Source: Seminavis robusta
Lineage: Eukaryota > Bacillariophyta > Bacillariophyceae > Naviculales > Naviculaceae
Length of the DNA: 64,000 nt
NCBI GenBank assembly: GCA_903772945.1
Contig: CAICTM010000031.1
Span: 1-64,000 of the forward strand
Direction: 5' to 3'
The first letter of the stretch is position 1. Every line of letters begins with the position of its first letter. Under the pieces are notes generated by a model. It saw only the letters and a list, made by a program, of their open reading frames with translations, searched no databases and had not been told where the DNA came from. Shown one piece after another: positions 61,703 to 64,000 of this stretch. The position numbers and the translations under genes were made by a program.

Positions 61703-62738
61703 TTAAATTTTGTATTTACCCACTTCACGATCAAATGCCGCCTGAACTCGATCGACACCAGCACAAAAGGCATGCAAGGGATAGGTGGTTTTCATTTGCG
61801 TGAGCCACTGAGCCGTTGGCTTTTGCTGATGTTGGGAACAGACAATCATGTTGATGAGAGTATCGGGAATGATATTGTCGGGGAATTCCTGCATGCACTC
61901 TTGAAGTCGTTGTTCGGCTTCGACATAGGATCCCTTGAGCATGAGGGCACACGCCATGAGATTGAACAGGAGTGGAGAAGGTCCGTATTGTTCAAAGAGG
62001 GCATTGGTCGTGTGCGCGGCATCGGCAGCACCACTGGCACCGGCCGCCAAGTTGCAGTAGATTCCACCCAATTGGGTCAAAATGGAATCTTCGTCCTTTT
62101 GTTTCAGTTTGAGCAGTTGTTGTTGGGCCAAATCCAAACGATCAATGCGTAGAAAGACTTGCAGAGCAATGGAAATGTGCTCCATGGTGGCTCCCAAATG
62201 AACACACTGGAGTGCCTCCTTTTGCAAACCAGCCTCCAAAAATACCTGAGCGGCCACGAGCTGAACACCTGGAGTGCCAGAGGATCCAGAGAGTACCTTG
62301 AGCTGATCCACAATGGATTCCTTGGCGGAAGCACTGGGAGCCGAGTGGTACTGGGCTGCCAAGCCCAAAGCTTGCATGGCTGATAGTTAATAACACAAAA
62401 GCGATCATTGTGGATTGTCGGCAATTAGTGCAAGACAAAAACAACCGAGTGACACCACAACGTTAATATTTAATACCAAGACAACAGCCAAATAATACTA
62501 CTCAATCCTTGACGATATTCCTACCTGGTCGATCCGATCCAGCTTCCGCGGCCCCCGCAATGACTTTATCGTACTGTCCCAATGCCAACTGTGCTCGCAA
62601 CAAGAATTCCTCTCGTTCCAGCTTGAGCTGAGGACTCATGGGGCGCCTCACAACAGACTTGGCCTCTTCAATGGCTAAACCATAGTGGCCCAACCAATAC
62701 TGGGCTCGAAGCGTGTACAACTCATCCGGTTCCGTCAT
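61703..62738 (-). CDS. Coatomer subunit epsilon
   Basis: Exons 62738-62525 and 62379-61703 with a 145-nt intron (GTAGGA...CTATCAG), giving 296 aa, the normal size for epsilon-COP (about 290-310). The splice makes DRPAMQALGLAAQY. TPR-like helical pairs run throughout: ELYTLRAQYWLGHYGLAIEEAK, KLEREEFLLRAQLALGQYDK, VAAQVFLEAGLQKEALQCV, QVFLRIDRLDLAQQQLLKL, LLFNLMACALMLKGSYVEAEQ and QECMQEFPDNIIPDTLINMI. Asp-containing loops and the C-terminal AFCAGVDRVQAAFDR are as in the family. It is part of the COPI coat (with alpha- and beta'-COP) and acts in Golgi-to-ER transport. Start ATG 62738 was chosen because the family begins near DELYxLR. Confidence 0.93.
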
Positions 62739-63463
62739 GGTGCAGGTCTTTTTTGTTTGTTGTGTTGTTGTGCTCTTTGGCTGTTTGCTCCAGATCCGCG
62801 TGAAGATCCAAGGACGGAGGACGGACCAATGGTTAGATTTAAAACGGCAAGACGGGTGAACGGTGGAAGGACAAGACAAACCCGCAGTTCTCGAGGCAAA
62901 CCTTCAGTGCCTCAACTGCGGCCTTTGCAATAGAGAACAATAGAAATCCAGAACAACATTAGAAAAGATAGCCCACCACTGATGAGTCAGATACATGTAA
63001 TGAAAGAGTAGAGCTGCACAGTTACCAGAGATCCAACCATTGGTCATTGGTGGTTCGGCTCCAGAGTAGTAAATATGTAAATATAGTTCATCAGTCACTC
63101 TTTGCTGAATCCTATGACTTCTCTAGAAGCAGGGCAATGACGGTAGCTAGTGCTAGCTGTACCCTTCCAGCCATGCTTCTCCTCCAGGTGGGAAACCTTG
63201 CTTTCTGTGCCGCTCCATTTTTACCCTCTCCAGCACAGGAGAGAATACTAGAACTGGAAAAGCCTCTAGCAGAGTTGGAGGATTCATTCAAGTAAGGTGC
63301 GTGAATATCAAAGCTTCGATAGCGGTAGGTAGATGGTACATCATGAATGACTAGCTAGTAGTAGAATAGGAGTTATGAATTATTGTAAGCCAAGGGTAGC
63401 ATGTGAAACACAGAAACAGCAGGGAAAAGCTGGATGTTAAGAGATCGAAAGAAGAAGGCTTTC
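62739..63463. other. Intergenic spacer
   Basis: Promoter side of epsilon-COP. A short plus frame from 63137 (52 codons, starting TVASASCTLPAMLLLQVG) ends before a CAGGTGGG donor-like site and could be an exon of something unseen, but nothing supports it. Confidence 0.35.
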
Positions 63464-63949
63464 CTACCACCCAGTAGCCATGTCTACCAGAGACGAGATA
63501 TCGTCATGCTCTTCGTCCATGTCGCATTCTTGCAAGACCTTGGCCATTTGCAAATACTTGTTGGCAGCATCTGCACTGGATGCATGCCCGGCTGTTCCAT
63601 AGTTTTCCAGCATTCGCAAAATCTCTTGAGGTTCCATGGTGCCCATCATGTCGTCTTCGAATGGCATAGCATTGTCTGTGGACCGGGACGATGCCGTTCG
63701 AGCACTGTCTTCCCAATCCGTTGCAGAAGTGCGTCGGGTTTCCGTGCTTTTGCCAGAGAGACCCATCATGATGAGTTCTTCTGGGTTGGATTCTCCATAT
63801 CGCTCCAATGCAGCCAACAAATGCTGGGGCTTGACAACAGAGGGAACCTGATCATTGGCTGTGGCGGGTTGTTCTGTCATCAATTGACCCTTCTTTTGTC
63901 GCAAAACAAGCGACTTTCGGATCATGGCGGTGGAATTGGCGTTGCCCAT
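63464..63949 (-). CDS. Small protein with N-myristoylation start
   Basis: 161 aa, ATG at 63949. MGNANSTAM fits the N-myristoylation consensus (Gly2, Asn3, Ser6), suggesting membrane tethering. The body contains two related helical blocks: HLLAALERYGESNPEELIMMGL (about 43-64) and EILRMLENYGTAGHASSADA (about 108-127). These look like a weak duplication and share a LxxxLExYG core. A Ser/Thr-rich linker lies between. No family recognised. The gene ends with ISSLVDMATGW. Upstream sequence runs out at the window edge, so only the 5' UTR may be truncated. Confidence 0.65.
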   Translation of the reverse strand: MGNANSTAMIRKSLVLRQKKGQLMTEQPATANDQVPSVVKPQHLLAALERYGESNPEELIMMGLSGKSTETRRTSATDWEDSARTASSRSTDNAMPFEDDMMGTMEPQEILRMLENYGTAGHASSADAANKYLQMAKVLQECDMDEEHDDISSLVDMATGW

Positions 63950-64000
63950 TTTTTGGTTTGGCTGATGTTGGATTTTCTGAAGGTTGCTATCTTGATGGGT

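Noticed and set aside
1-64000. tRNA, rRNA or CRISPR features
   Set aside because: No A-box/B-box pair, rRNA-like block or regularly spaced repeat array was seen by eye. A tRNAscan-SE run would settle the tRNA question.

Overview
The window is nuclear DNA of a photosynthetic stramenopile, most likely a pennate diatom. It carries a fucoxanthin-chlorophyll a/c antenna gene with a plastid-type AAAFAP leader. Other plastid or secretory leaders have a Phe just after a short signal peptide. Introns are short (78-200 nt, GT-AG), genes lie on both strands, and TAGCTAGC-rich and ACCGGT-rich spacers recur. Species cannot be fixed from sequence alone. Seminavis-like raphid diatoms are a guess from style.

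Layout. 0.3-6.8 kb: a DIX-domain gene, a secreted DUF285-repeat protein, a small acidic protein and a plastid-type LON-domain protein. 7.5-17.5 kb is a mobile-element block. A piggyBac-type transposase gene on the minus strand (14970 down to 7687) is split by a broken Ty3/Gypsy LTR retrotransposon (9542-13921) flanked by a 4-bp target duplication. Two unfamiliar genes (15392-16251 and 16380-17108) and inverted palindromic repeats lie beside it. 17.8-19.8 kb: a protein with five near-identical modules that look helix-turn-helix-like. 20.4-30 kb: a secreted vWD protein, a flavin amine oxidase, an RGG-box protein, a DUF1826 protein and a sulfotransferase-like relic. 30.6-43 kb: a large receptor-type adenylyl cyclase, a secreted 5'-nucleotidase-like enzyme with EF-hands, a six-exon protein of five PH-like domains and a disordered Ser/Arg protein. 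43-52 kb is gene-poor, with a foldback repeat, tandem repeats, decayed multi-copy-looking ORFs and a solo LTR of the same family as the Gypsy element. 52.2-64 kb: the antenna protein, a class-3 lipase, a carotenoid cleavage dioxygenase, a small secreted protein, a WW-CD225 membrane protein, epsilon-COP and a probable N-myristoylated protein.

There are no operons; neighbours are mostly unrelated housekeeping or lineage-specific genes. Plausible functional themes are light harvesting and carotenoid turnover (antenna, dioxygenase), cell-surface sensing and extracellular phosphate or nucleotide use (cyclase, nucleotidase, vWD protein), and vesicle traffic (epsilon-COP). The best candidates for undescribed biology are the five-module protein, the adenylyl cyclase with a lectin-like ectodomain, the piggyBac lineage with barrel-like N-terminal domains, and the PH-repeat gene whose introns appear to have been duplicated with the domains. 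Splice sites were assigned by eye from consensus and frame, so exon edges are predictions.
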